Counted from the first letter of the stretch, positions 28,552 to 37,527 are shown. The stretch: DNA of 64,000 nucleotides from Limosilactobacillus reuteri (GCF_020784725.1 NZ_JAJGTZ010000040.1:60768-124767); one strand, 5' to 3'. Made by a program: numbers and translations. The notes: a model not told the origin generated them from the sequence alone.

Positions 28552-29946
28552 TTAGTAGATAACCACAGGCTCATTTTTATGTAAGTCACTAAAAGCTTGA
28601 CCAGCTACGTCTGGATGCATGTTAATACAACCGTGCGATCCACCGCCTTTAGCAAGATAAGCCTGTTTTGACCAATCGTGACGCCAACTTGCATCATGAA
28701 ATCCACATCCACTATCAGTAAATGGTGACCAATATTGAACTTTGCTAGCGTATTTCGAACCATCATCATTAAGGCCCCGAAGAACAGACGGTGTTTGCTG
28801 GTACATGATATACCAGACGCCTTTTGGCGTCTCATTATCTTTGTTATTGGTCCCACTAACAATGTCAGTGCTAAGAACACATTTACCATTCTTATAGAAC
28901 CACGCATGTTGGTCGGCTAGTGAAACTTCGGCGTAAGTGTCCCCTATACCATTGTTGCTTGTAGTATTATACCCAGTTCCTTGTTGATTATAACCCTTAC
29001 CATAAATATCATTTTTGGCGTTTACTGTTTGCTTATTTGCAACCAATGCATTCGTAAGAGTCTTTCCAGCTTGTTTTTTACTGATCTTCCAACCATACGA
29101 GCCAGCAGCCGTTGTTTTGATCACTGATCCATCATGTGTTTTGAATTCAAATGATTTGCCAAGGGTTGCTTGGGTATTATTAATTTCATCAATCTTTGAA
29201 TTAGCTGCTCCAGTGTCAAAGTGATATTTTCCATTTTGATATGTTGCTCTGGTAATAATCTCACCACAATTTAACTGATACTTTTTGTTTTGTACTTGGT
29301 ATGTTACAGTTCGTTTTGATAATTCTTCGAGCTTTGCTTTTTCATTCTGAACAGTTTTACTATTTGCAGAAAGCGGAGCCGTATATTTTGGCTTCAGACG
29401 AACTGTTCCACCAGCAACTTCTTTTTCAAGCTTATTATGCAAACCATCCAAACTATATTGAGTCCCACCAACTGCTGGTTTTACTTGTACTCGGCCATTT
29501 TCGTATACAGCGTAAGCATCAACAGGAGCTTTTCGACCATTATTTAATTCTGTTACCTTTTGACTGACTGCTTGATCAATCTTTGATACTTCATCTTGAT
29601 TAACATTTTGAGGCTTAATCGCAATGTTCTTTGCCTTAGATGATGGGAAGAAAGTATACTGACTATGTAATGCATTTTCAATTTTTTGTTCGTCAGCACT
29701 ACTAAACTTTGCTACTGATTGCTTATCCGTAAATACTAACTCATTGTTAACATAAATTTTTGGCGATTGTGGATTATCTTGTAACTTCTTTAATGCTTGC
29801 TTAGCAGTCAATCCACCAACCGACACATTATCAATCTTAACGTTCTTATTAAAATGACGACGCTGGTGAATAGTCATGCAGCCAACCACCAGCACTAATA
29901 AGCACAATGTGATTATTATTAGTTGTTTAATAGATAGTTTTTGCAT
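28552..29946 (-). CDS. L,D-transpeptidase (YkuD) with peptidoglycan-binding repeats
   Basis: 464 residues. An N-terminal membrane anchor (about 8-24) is followed by two putative peptidoglycan-binding domains (about 30-320) and a C-terminal YkuD domain. The YkuD signature is complete: His in FHDASWRHDW and SHGCINMHP, with the catalytic Cys in the latter. It forms 3-3 crosslinks or attaches groups to peptidoglycan outside the membrane. A 9-bp-arm inverted repeat lies just before the gene. The small genes and kinase operon follow closely on the same strand, so partial read-through is possible. Confidence 0.93.
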   Translation of the reverse strand: MQKLSIKQLIIITLCLLVLVVGCMTIHQRRHFNKNVKIDNVSVGGLTAKQALKKLQDNPQSPKIYVNNELVFTDKQSVAKFSSADEQKIENALHSQYTFFPSSKAKNIAIKPQNVNQDEVSKIDQAVSQKVTELNNGRKAPVDAYAVYENGRVQVKPAVGGTQYSLDGLHNKLEKEVAGGTVRLKPKYTAPLSANSKTVQNEKAKLEELSKRTVTYQVQNKKYQLNCGEIITRATYQNGKYHFDTGAANSKIDEINNTQATLGKSFEFKTHDGSVIKTTAAGSYGWKISKKQAGKTLTNALVANKQTVNAKNDIYGKGYNQQGTGYNTTSNNGIGDTYAEVSLADQHAWFYKNGKCVLSTDIVSGTNNKDNETPKGVWYIMYQQTPSVLRGLNDDGSKYASKVQYWSPFTDSGCGFHDASWRHDWSKQAYLAKGGGSHGCINMHPDVAGQAFSDLHKNEPVVIY

Positions 29947-29973
29947 AAAAGTACTCCAATAACATCCAAATAG

Positions 29974-29996
29974 TTAAGTATAATTTCTATACTTAA
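29974..29996. promoter_or_regulatory. Inverted repeat upstream of the L,D-transpeptidase gene
   Basis: Perfect 9-bp arms ttaagtata and tatacttaa around atttc, 28-50 bp before the start codon. It contains -10-like TATACT/TATAGA elements, so it could be an operator overlapping the promoter. Confidence 0.4.
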
Positions 29997-30092
29997 TGAT
30001 CATTTTGTAAACATATTCATTACGCTCATTCATTATATACTAAAGCGTAAACAATTAGTATATTTTACATTTTTCATAGTATTTTACTAAAA

Positions 30093-30120
30093 AAGCGTCT
30101 GGCAAAAATACCGGACACTT
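30093..30120 (-). terminator. Terminator after the Ser/Thr-rich protein gene
   Basis: Arms aagcgtctgg and ccggacactt; on the minus strand followed by ttttttag. It lies 13 bp beyond the stop codon at 30134. Confidence 0.85.
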
Positions 30121-30133
30121 TTTAATAACCAAA

Positions 30134-30793
30134 CTATTTAGCGGTTGTAACTTGATATTGACCATTACCATTTGCTTTATAGTAAACAGTTTGACCCTTG
30201 TAGGTTACAGAACCATTACCTTCCTTGGCATTTTTGTAAAACTCTTCAACAGATGTATTATTATCAATCACGCCCGCTTTTTGCGCAGCCCGGTAGCTAA
30301 AGTTCATCCCATCTTCCACTGTTACAGGTTGTTGAGTTGATGCAGCTTGGGTTGTCTTTCGGCTTACTGTCCGCCGGTTGTTTGTGTTGGCGACACTGCG
30401 ATTTCCCTTGTAATTATTCGTAGTAGCTTTAGGACTAGCAGTTTGGCCAGAATTACTTACCGCCGTTGCTTGGGTTGTATTTTGACTTTGTGCAGGTTGG
30501 GCTGTTTGATTACCACTGCTTACTGCGGCAGATGCAGAAGTTACCTCGCTATCATTAGTATCAGCTACTGAAGACGAATCATCAGGATCATCATCTTTAA
30601 CTTTATCTGAACTATCTTCTTTGGCTGCTTTATGTTTTTTAGATGAACTACTTGTAATTGTCTCTGTCTTAGTAGCCTTTTCACTAGCAACTTTCTTTGA
30701 TGAAGATGGGTGTAGTAACATGTATCCTCCACATACCACAATAATTACAACTAGCAATGAAATAACCGTTAATTTACCCCTATTTTTACTCAT
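30134..30793 (-). CDS. Membrane-anchored Ser/Thr-rich extracellular protein, LytTR regulon
   Basis: 219 residues: a single N-terminal transmembrane segment (about 8-27), a low-complexity Ser/Thr/Lys/Asp linker (about 30-155) and a small C-terminal domain (about 158-215; NFSYRAAQKAGVIDNN, then VTYKGQTVYYKANGNGQYQV). I do not recognise the domain. Its promoter carries the same paired repeat as the peptide operon, so it should be induced with it. It might be an accessory export, cell-wall or immunity factor; none of this is shown. Confidence 0.82.
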   Translation of the reverse strand: MSKNRGKLTVISLLVVIIVVCGGYMLLHPSSSKKVASEKATKTETITSSSSKKHKAAKEDSSDKVKDDDPDDSSSVADTNDSEVTSASAAVSSGNQTAQPAQSQNTTQATAVSNSGQTASPKATTNNYKGNRSVANTNNRRTVSRKTTQAASTQQPVTVEDGMNFSYRAAQKAGVIDNNTSVEEFYKNAKEGNGSVTYKGQTVYYKANGNGQYQVTTAK

Positions 30794-30834
30794 CTTTTCC
30801 TATCTCCTAATATTTCACTTTAATTTATCTTTTT

Positions 30835-30900
30835 ATTATACTCGATAATTTGATATTTTTTACATTTTGCAGAATTCGTAGTGTTTTTTGCAGAATTCGT
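30835..30900 (-). promoter_or_regulatory. LytTR-type operator/promoter 3
   Basis: On the minus strand acgaattctgcaaaa begins at 30900 and again at 30879, 21 bp apart. The -10 TATAAT occupies 30840-30835, exactly 39 bp after the second repeat start; no -35 is recognisable. It faces the Ser/Thr-rich protein gene starting at 30793. Confidence 0.88.
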
Positions 30901-30972
30901 TATCTGTTTGAGCGATTTTCACTAAAAGGTAAAGAAATGGTAAAGAAGCGTTTTCATCAACCAAAAAGGGCG

Positions 30973-30978
30973 TATAAT
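30973..30978 (+). promoter_or_regulatory. -10 element of the three-repeat secreted protein gene
   Basis: A perfect TATAAT lies 31 bp before the ATG at 31009. The -35 is poor (ttttca at about 30951). No LytTR-type repeat is oriented toward this gene. Confidence 0.5.
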
Positions 30979-31008
30979 GATGGCGATTAAAAATTGGGAG
31001 GGGTTAAT

Positions 31009-32361
31009 ATGAAAAAAGTTAGCCTATTTAGTACTGCATTAGCGGTTATTGCTGGATTATCAATCGCCGAAAGTAACGCCAACGCAGCTCAACGCAGTAA
31101 TAATAATACTAATGATGTTAATGAAGTTGGTTCACTCGTTTATTCAAATGCTTATGGTCAAGATTACGTTAACGATGCTCATAGCATTAGCGTATTCAAA
31201 GATAGCAATGGCCGTTATGGGATTGGTCAAGGAACAGCTGATAGTACTGCCTTCTTCAAAATTAATAATAATGGAACTGTAACGATTTGGCAGTTAAAGA
31301 GTGATCCAAATACACCTACTTACAAGCAAGGCTATACTAAGAAGACCGTCTCAATTGCCAGCTTACAAAAATCCGAAAACCAAACATCTTCGCAAAAAGC
31401 AACGATTAATAATGCCATTTCAGCAATTAAAAATAATCCATCATCAACGCCAACACAGAGCAGTAATTCGTCAACTACGGCTTCAAGTTCATCAACTACA
31501 CAAAAGCCAACCAGTCGACAAGCATTACTCCAAGATCAACAGGTTATTGATGATTTAGGAATGCAAGCTTACAACAAATACTATTCCGGTAATGCTTTTC
31601 AAAATTCTCATATTAGCATATTTAAGGATAGTAATGGTCGCTACGGCATTGGTCAAGGAACAGCCGAAAGCACCATGTACTACAAGATTAATAGTGATGG
31701 GAAAACAATGACTGTATGGCAGTTAGCATCCAAACCTGGTACACCAGTTGCCCAGCAAAAATATACTACTTCAACTATTAGCCTTAGTTCCTTAGGATTT
31801 AATCCTGATAGTCAAAATAGTAGCCAAACTACCACTTCTTCACATGCGTCAAGTTCAAAGGATTCTGCTAGTCAAACAAGCTCAAGCACCACTAATTCTA
31901 ATGCCACAACAAATAAGCAAACTACTCAAACTAGTTCAGCCAATAACTCGGCAATAACAAGCCCTAAACAAACACCGGCAGAAACTAAACGAGTTGCTAA
32001 GAAAGCAAGTAAGAATATTACTGTTCCTTCATCTCAAGGTAAGCAAACACTGTCTTACTATAAAGTTGCAGCTTTAGTTTATGCTAAGACTTTTGGGGCT
32101 GACCATCTTAATGATCAGGGCTTACAACTAACCATGAATAAGAATCACTCACGCTTTATTCTTGGAGATGGCACGCCTGATAGTACTATTCTTTTCCGTG
32201 TAAACCAAGGTAAGAAAAACGTTACCGTTTGGGCTCCGAATAACAATGATCAATCAATGACAAAGACTACTTATGACATTAGCGCGTTAATTAATGAATT
32301 CTATACAACTGAAGCACAACAAAGTCTAATTAACCAAACTGCACAATCGCTTAAAAAGTAA
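31009..32361 (+). CDS. Secreted protein with three repeated domains
   Basis: 450 residues from the ATG at 31009, which follows gggagggg. A signal peptide (MKKVSLFSTALAVIAGLS, cut near NANAA) precedes three copies of a roughly 75-residue domain at about 40-115, 175-255 and 350-425. Shared elements are FKDSNGRYGIGQGTAxST, TVWQL and a closing SxxSL, with a more divergent third copy (RFILGDGTPDST). Ser/Thr/Gln/Asn linkers join them. There is no wall anchor. Function unknown; the divergent arrangement with the LytTR-regulated Ser/Thr-rich gene may be coincidental. Confidence 0.85.
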   Translation: MKKVSLFSTALAVIAGLSIAESNANAAQRSNNNTNDVNEVGSLVYSNAYGQDYVNDAHSISVFKDSNGRYGIGQGTADSTAFFKINNNGTVTIWQLKSDPNTPTYKQGYTKKTVSIASLQKSENQTSSQKATINNAISAIKNNPSSTPTQSSNSSTTASSSSTTQKPTSRQALLQDQQVIDDLGMQAYNKYYSGNAFQNSHISIFKDSNGRYGIGQGTAESTMYYKINSDGKTMTVWQLASKPGTPVAQQKYTTSTISLSSLGFNPDSQNSSQTTTSSHASSSKDSASQTSSSTTNSNATTNKQTTQTSSANNSAITSPKQTPAETKRVAKKASKNITVPSSQGKQTLSYYKVAALVYAKTFGADHLNDQGLQLTMNKNHSRFILGDGTPDSTILFRVNQGKKNVTVWAPNNNDQSMTKTTYDISALINEFYTTEAQQSLINQTAQSLKK

Positions 32362-32365
32362 TTTC

Positions 32366-32536
32366 AAGGGAGCGAGACAGAAGTCACTTGTGACTTCGTT
32401 TTTCGACGCGAAGCTAGCCTCTGGGAGCCCCCGCAAGCAACAATAGGCCTCTAACGTTCGGTTTTGCCGGATGTTAGAGGCCATTGTTGTACTGCGTATT
32501 TGCTTTTTATGAAAGTAACTTAACTTATGTCACAGT
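32366..32536 (-). repeat. 171-bp dispersed repeat, copy B (inverted)
   Basis: Reverse complement of copy A at 23056-23226, by eye without a mismatch. It lies between the convergent three-repeat protein gene and the MacB-like permease gene, again immediately after stop codons. Confidence 0.93.
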
Positions 32537-32539
32537 TCC

Positions 32540-33775
32540 TTATCTCAATATATCAATCAAATTCTTATTAGCTGCTTGGCGTGCCGGTAAGATTCCGAAA
32601 ATCAAACCAACAGCTGCCGATGTTCCAAATGCCAACAAGAAAGCATTAAGCGAAATATGAGCGTGAATATGAATACCATCGCCACCAATCGCACTTGATA
32701 AAAGCGGTGCTAGTAAGTGCGCCAATCCTGCACCACCTAAAAAGCCTAATAATCCGCCCGTCATGGTAAGAATTACTGCTTCCACTAAAAATTGCATCAT
32801 GATGTTAAAGGGTGTGGCCCCCACAGCTAAGCGAATTCCGATTTCTTGTGTCCGCTCAGAAACTGAAATATACATCATGTTCATTACCCCAATTCCAGCA
32901 ATGAAAAGCGAAATCGCCGCAATAAAGCTAATGAAAGTAGTAATAATACTCATTTGAGAAGAGAATTGTTTAAGGGCTTTTTCCATGTCTAAATATTCAT
33001 AGGTTCCTTGAGTCGCTGCTGAACTATTATTTTTTAAGTATTTTGCGACTCTGCGGGAAATCGCACTGGCATTTACACCTTGGCTAAAGGTTAATTTAAG
33101 CGTATTTCCTTCTTTAGCACTATCTCCTTGATAGTAAACTTTTTTCGGTAATAATAAATCAACGCCGTATGAGTTTTGGTTTCCGTCATCAGTGAATTGT
33201 GCCTGTGTCTTATATACTCCCGTAACTTTATAGGTGACATTATTAATTGTTACAGTTGTGCCAAGCGCATTTTGTGCTGAACCATATTGCCGTTTAGCTA
33301 CTTTTTCACTCATTAGGACATTAGCTTCCCCTAATTCAAAAGTTCGTTTACTAAAGTTGTGGCCTGCAATAAGTTTTACCGTATGGGTTGGTTTCTTTAA
33401 TAAGCTTAGTGTCGCTGATTTAGTCGCATCACCAATATCTGCATGTGTTGAAAGATTATCTGATTCCTGCTCAATCTCAGCCTTTTTAATTTCACCACCG
33501 AATTGAGTATTAATATCAGCAACTTGTTCCTGCGTGAATCCATTAACCGTCGAATTAACATTATCAGGATTATAGACGATTTCGGTCGTTTGCTGGCCTT
33601 GCTTAGCATTATTACCGAACTTATCATACATCGTTTTCGTAATCCCGTCCCCAATTCCAAGGATAGCAATGACTGCGGCAATACCAATCATAATTCCAAT
33701 AATGGTTAAGAAACTCCGCTTTTTATTCGCTTTTAATGACTGGATAGCTGATTTTATCAACTCAATTGTCTGCAT
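32540..33775 (-). CDS. MacB-like ABC transporter permease
   Basis: 411 residues from the ATG at 33775, preceded by aaaggcggtg and overlapping the end of the ATPase gene. One N-terminal transmembrane helix (about 20-45), a large extracytoplasmic MacB_PCD domain and three C-terminal helices (FtsX family, with GIGVMNMMYISVSERTQEIGIR). With the ATPase and membrane-fusion protein it forms a tripartite MacAB-type exporter of peptides or drugs. Confidence 0.94.
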   Translation of the reverse strand: MQTIELIKSAIQSLKANKKRSFLTIIGIMIGIAAVIAILGIGDGITKTMYDKFGNNAKQGQQTTEIVYNPDNVNSTVNGFTQEQVADINTQFGGEIKKAEIEQESDNLSTHADIGDATKSATLSLLKKPTHTVKLIAGHNFSKRTFELGEANVLMSEKVAKRQYGSAQNALGTTVTINNVTYKVTGVYKTQAQFTDDGNQNSYGVDLLLPKKVYYQGDSAKEGNTLKLTFSQGVNASAISRRVAKYLKNNSSAATQGTYEYLDMEKALKQFSSQMSIITTFISFIAAISLFIAGIGVMNMMYISVSERTQEIGIRLAVGATPFNIMMQFLVEAVILTMTGGLLGFLGGAGLAHLLAPLLSSAIGGDGIHIHAHISLNAFLLAFGTSAAVGLIFGILPARQAANKNLIDILR

Positions 33776-34460
33776 GATATTCACCGCCTTTACTGTCACT
33801 CACAATTCGACCATCAATAATTTTAATTACCCGGTCACATTGTTCAGCAACATGAGGATCATGAGTAACCATAATAATCGTTGTTCCCTCTTCATGATTC
33901 AATCGCTTAAAAAGATTCATAATTTCTTGGCTTGTTTCCGTATCGAGCGCTCCCGTTGGTTCGTCAGCAATTAAAAATTTCGGATTCGTTGATATTGCCC
34001 GGGCAATAGAGACTCTTTGTTGTTGTCCACCAGACATATTTTTAGAGAACTGATTTTCATATCCAGCTAAACCAACTTGCTCTAAGACTTCAGAAACACG
34101 TTCGCCAATTTCACGGCGTCGTTTTCCTGCATATAGCAAGGGTAATCCAACATTATCTGCAACGGTTGATCCACGTAGCAGTTTGAAATTTTGAAAAACG
34201 AAACCGACATTTTGATTTCGTAAATTTGAAAATTGTTTTCGTGAATAATCATGGATTGGATGATTTTGGTAGAAGTATGTTCCCTCAAAATCATCATCAA
34301 GAAAGCCCACAATATTAATCAAAGTTGATTTTCCTGATCCAGATTCACCGATAATTGCTACTAATTCACCTTGCTCAATATCAACATTAATATCATGGAG
34401 AACATGAAAACGTTGGCTACCTTGACGGTAATATTTATTAATGTTCTTTAGCTTGATCAT
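33762..34460 (-). CDS. MacB-like ABC transporter ATP-binding protein
   Basis: 232 residues from the ATG at 34460, one base after the membrane-fusion gene stop. Walker A GESGSGKSTL, Q-loop VFQNFKLL, signature MSGGQQQRVSIARA, Walker B FLIADEPTGALD and the H-loop MVTHD are all present. It belongs to the LolD/MacB class that pairs with FtsX-type permeases. Confidence 0.96.
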   Translation of the reverse strand: MIKLKNINKYYRQGSQRFHVLHDINVDIEQGELVAIIGESGSGKSTLINIVGFLDDDFEGTYFYQNHPIHDYSRKQFSNLRNQNVGFVFQNFKLLRGSTVADNVGLPLLYAGKRRREIGERVSEVLEQVGLAGYENQFSKNMSGGQQQRVSIARAISTNPKFLIADEPTGALDTETSQEIMNLFKRLNHEEGTTIIMVTHDPHVAEQCDRVIKIIDGRIVSDSKGGEYHADN

Positions 34461-34461
34461 A

Positions 34462-35544
34462 TTAATCAACCTTTGCATTATTTTTCAACTTACTGTTAGG
34501 GTTAGTCACAATCCGATCACCAGCATCAACACCATCCGTTACAATATAAGAGCTATTGACTGCCCGGCCACTAACATCTGTCTCGCGAACTCGGTTGTCT
34601 GAATCAACAATAAATACCTTCCCATGACGGACAGCTGATTTGGGAATTTGAACTCCATCTTGTTTAATAGAAGCTTTTGCTGTTTGCCCCGCCATAAATT
34701 TATTAGCACTAACATTAGCAGTTACTTCATATTTGGTATTATTTCCACTATTTTTAGTTGGAATTGTTGAAAGATAACTTACCTGAGTATTAGCAGTCCG
34801 GTTCGTTGCTAAGGCTTTCACCTTTAGATCAGCACTTTGATGAAGTTTACTATAATCATATTCCGAGACTTGACCGACAAATTGAAGCGTATCTGAGTAA
34901 AGAGTAATTACAGGAGCATTTTGTTTTGATTGATCAACCGTAACATAACCAGCAAAAGGTGCTGTTAACGTTTGATTAACCTTGCCTGAAGCGGTGTTAA
35001 GCCGTTGTTGAGTGGCAGCAACATTTGCTTGTGCGTCTGCATATGCATTTTGCGCTTCGGTAAGCTGATTACGCAGGTCATTGTACCCTTCATCACCTTG
35101 CCCCATCCCGTTCAACTGTTGGCGTAAATTATTGATCGTTTGTTGTTGGGCATTCATCGTTCGTTGACTTTTACTAAGATCTCCCTGCAGTTCAGCAACA
35201 CTATCTTGTGTACTATCATTATGCATAGTCAAAAGCGCTTCTCCTTGCGCAACGTGATCGCCATTTTTCACATTAAGATTTTGCAGGGTACCAGATGGCA
35301 AGGTTAGTGTTTGCGTCTGGACTGGTTCAATCTTTCCTGTCAAATTAAAATCAGATTGCGCTGTAACCCGTAGAATATTATATTCATTCTTTTCTGAAGC
35401 TTTTTCCTCACTTGTATGTCGAATTGAAACCAATACAAGAATGATAATTACAATTAGGCCACCGATGCCAATCCATCGACGTCGACGTGTTGCAAATAAT
35501 TGTCGTAATCGAGATTTATGATGGCTGTTTCTTTTCGCAGTCAT
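34462..35544 (-). CDS. MacA/HlyD-like membrane-fusion protein
   Basis: 360 residues: N-terminal transmembrane segment (about 25-42), a biotinyl-lipoyl-like half (GTLQNLNVKNGDHVAQGEALL), a coiled-coil hairpin (about 115-175), the second half (TAPFAGYVTV) and a beta-barrel region. It is the first gene of the three-gene MacAB-like operon. Confidence 0.92.
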   Translation of the reverse strand: MTAKRNSHHKSRLRQLFATRRRRWIGIGGLIVIIILVLVSIRHTSEEKASEKNEYNILRVTAQSDFNLTGKIEPVQTQTLTLPSGTLQNLNVKNGDHVAQGEALLTMHNDSTQDSVAELQGDLSKSQRTMNAQQQTINNLRQQLNGMGQGDEGYNDLRNQLTEAQNAYADAQANVAATQQRLNTASGKVNQTLTAPFAGYVTVDQSKQNAPVITLYSDTLQFVGQVSEYDYSKLHQSADLKVKALATNRTANTQVSYLSTIPTKNSGNNTKYEVTANVSANKFMAGQTAKASIKQDGVQIPKSAVRHGKVFIVDSDNRVRETDVSGRAVNSSYIVTDGVDAGDRIVTNPNSKLKNNAKVD

Positions 35545-35679
35545 ATGAATATTCCTCCAAATAGTAATTCTATGGTTAGCTACTTACGTGATTAAGTATA
35601 TAAGCAATGGAATGAAATTGCAAGATTGTATTAATAGTACATTAATCAAATTTTAATTTCCCGGGGAATAAAATAAGGG

Positions 35680-35829
35680 ACTGTGACATAAGTTAAGTTA
35701 CTTTCATAAAAAGCAAATACGCAGTACAACAATGGCCTCTAACGTCCGGCAAAACCGAACGTTAGAGGCCTATTGTTGCTTGCGGGGGCTCGAAAACGAA
35801 GTCACAAGCGACTTCTGTCTCGCTCCCTT
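35680..35829 (+). repeat. Dispersed repeat, copy C (21-bp deletion)
   Basis: Matches copies A and B except for a 21-bp internal deletion after gggggctc and two substitutions. It keeps the main hairpin. It lies downstream of the aldehyde dehydrogenase gene and about 135 bp before the MacA-like gene, so here it is between tandem minus-strand genes. The 309-bp gap it occupies holds nothing else I can identify besides an AT-rich promoter region. Confidence 0.92.
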
Positions 35830-35853
35830 ATCTTGTATCTAATTTCAACTATT

Positions 35854-37227
35854 TTACCGGCGGGCTTCATAAATCAAATGTTTGTTAGTAAACTCATCAA
35901 TTCCGTAACTGCTAAGTTCACGACCATAACCTGAATTCTTAACACCACCAAATGGTAATTCTGGTAATGAGGCCCAACCTGCATTAATCCAACTCATTCC
36001 AGTTTCAATCTTTTCAGCAACTCGTTCCGCATGTTCTGAGTTATCACTAAAGACAGTATTTCCTAGTCCGTAACTAGAATTATTTGCTAAGGCAATTGCT
36101 TCTTCTTCTGTGTCAACCTTGTAAACAACGGCAACCGGACCAAACATTTCTTTATCAAACATTGGATTATCCGGAGTGATGTCCGTCAAAATTGTTGGCA
36201 TGAAGAATTGACCTTCCATCTCTACGGGCTTATTACCATAATAAACTTTGGCTCCATTTTCTACAGCTATATCTACTTGCTGTTGGAGCTTTTCTTTCGC
36301 CTTCTTGGATGATAGTGGTGCCAGAGTTGTTAATGGATCGAGCGGATCACCCATTTTAACTTTAGAAAACGCATCTTTCATCATCTTTAAGAAACGATCA
36401 TAATCCTTTTCAAGGACAATAAAACGTTTTGATGATGTACATACTTGTCCAGCATTATAAAGCCGGGCTGCCGGCGCAACTTTTTTGACAAGATCCCAAT
36501 CTGCATCGTCTAAGATAATAAAGGCATCATTACCACCAAGTTCCAAAGTGCTCTTCTTCAAATTAGCACCAGCCTCTTTAGCAACGGTTGCACCGCCACG
36601 TTCAGAACCAGTAAGACAAACACCAGCTACCCGCTTATCAGCAATTGCCTTATTTACTTGGTCATATGAAAGGAATAAATTAGTTAAACTGCCAACTGGC
36701 GCACCGGCTTCCTTAACGGCATCAGCAAATGCTTGGGCTGATGCTGGACAATTCGATGCATCCTTTAAAATCATTGGGTTTCCTGCAATAAAGTTGGGAA
36801 TAAATACTCGGGCAATTTGATAGAATGGGAAATTCCACGGTTCAACTGCAACTAAAATTCCTAATGATTGCTTTAAAACCTTGGCACGTCCACTTGTTGT
36901 CGCAATAATTTTGGGTTGCATAAATTCATCTGCATGGGCTGCATAATAATCACAGAAAGATGCACAAAGATCAACCTCGCCTTCTGCTTCACTAATTAAT
37001 TTCCCCATTTCCTTACTCATAACTGTCGCATATTCAACACGCCGTTCACGTAATATTTGACCTAACTTTAAAATTTGATGTTTCCGTTCTTCAAGGTCAT
37101 TATACTTCCGCCAATCTAAATATAATTGATGCGCCGTAGTCAATGCTTGTTCTAATTCTTCATCAGTTGTATTTTCAAACGTTTTTTCTACTTGGTTAGT
37201 AAATGGATTAATACTTTGATATGCCAT
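35854..37227 (-). CDS. gabD: NAD(P)-dependent aldehyde dehydrogenase (succinate-semialdehyde dehydrogenase-like)
   Basis: 457 residues. The catalytic Cys is in NAGQVCTSSKRF and the general base Glu in LELGGNDAFIILDDAD; the cofactor-binding segment VEPWNFPFYQ is near residue 130. The short length and motifs match the succinate-semialdehyde dehydrogenase subgroup of lactobacilli, though the physiological aldehyde cannot be told. A cre-like site lies 15-30 bp before the start codon. Confidence 0.9.
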   Translation of the reverse strand: MAYQSINPFTNQVEKTFENTTDEELEQALTTAHQLYLDWRKYNDLEERKHQILKLGQILRERRVEYATVMSKEMGKLISEAEGEVDLCASFCDYYAAHADEFMQPKIIATTSGRAKVLKQSLGILVAVEPWNFPFYQIARVFIPNFIAGNPMILKDASNCPASAQAFADAVKEAGAPVGSLTNLFLSYDQVNKAIADKRVAGVCLTGSERGGATVAKEAGANLKKSTLELGGNDAFIILDDADWDLVKKVAPAARLYNAGQVCTSSKRFIVLEKDYDRFLKMMKDAFSKVKMGDPLDPLTTLAPLSSKKAKEKLQQQVDIAVENGAKVYYGNKPVEMEGQFFMPTILTDITPDNPMFDKEMFGPVAVVYKVDTEEEAIALANNSSYGLGNTVFSDNSEHAERVAEKIETGMSWINAGWASLPELPFGGVKNSGYGRELSSYGIDEFTNKHLIYEARR

Positions 37228-37241
37228 AATGGTTCCTCCTT

Positions 37242-37257
37242 AAATAAACGCTTACAT
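37242..37257 (-). promoter_or_regulatory. Candidate CcpA (cre) site upstream of gabD
   Basis: On the minus strand ATGTAAGCGTTTATTT fits the cre consensus with one mismatch. A second, weaker cre-like sequence (AAGAAAGCGTTTGCTG, minus) is at 37388-37403. Both lie in the 300-bp divergent region before the P5C-reductase-like gene; I see nothing else there. Confidence 0.5.
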
Positions 37258-37527
37258 TTTATAACTATTCAATAGACCAATTCAACTAATATCACTCTAC
37301 AAAAATTCAACTATCTCATATTGAAAAGTGTGTTTTTTAACAAATAAAAACGATTTCATTCCATTTCTAACTAATAATTTAATTATACAGCAAACGCTTT
37401 CTTGTTAATTTGATTTCAAGTAGACCAATTTGTGAATTTATTTTTTTGAAAGAAGTGTTTAAATTAGCGTCTTGGTTTGAAATACGCTACGATTGAACTA
37501 GGTACATATGGAAAGGATGATGGTTCA

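Noticed and set aside
34462..35544. MacA-like protein as the missing accessory factor of the peptide exporter
   Set aside because: It is first in its own operon with MacB-type ATPase and permease and has no LytTR promoter.
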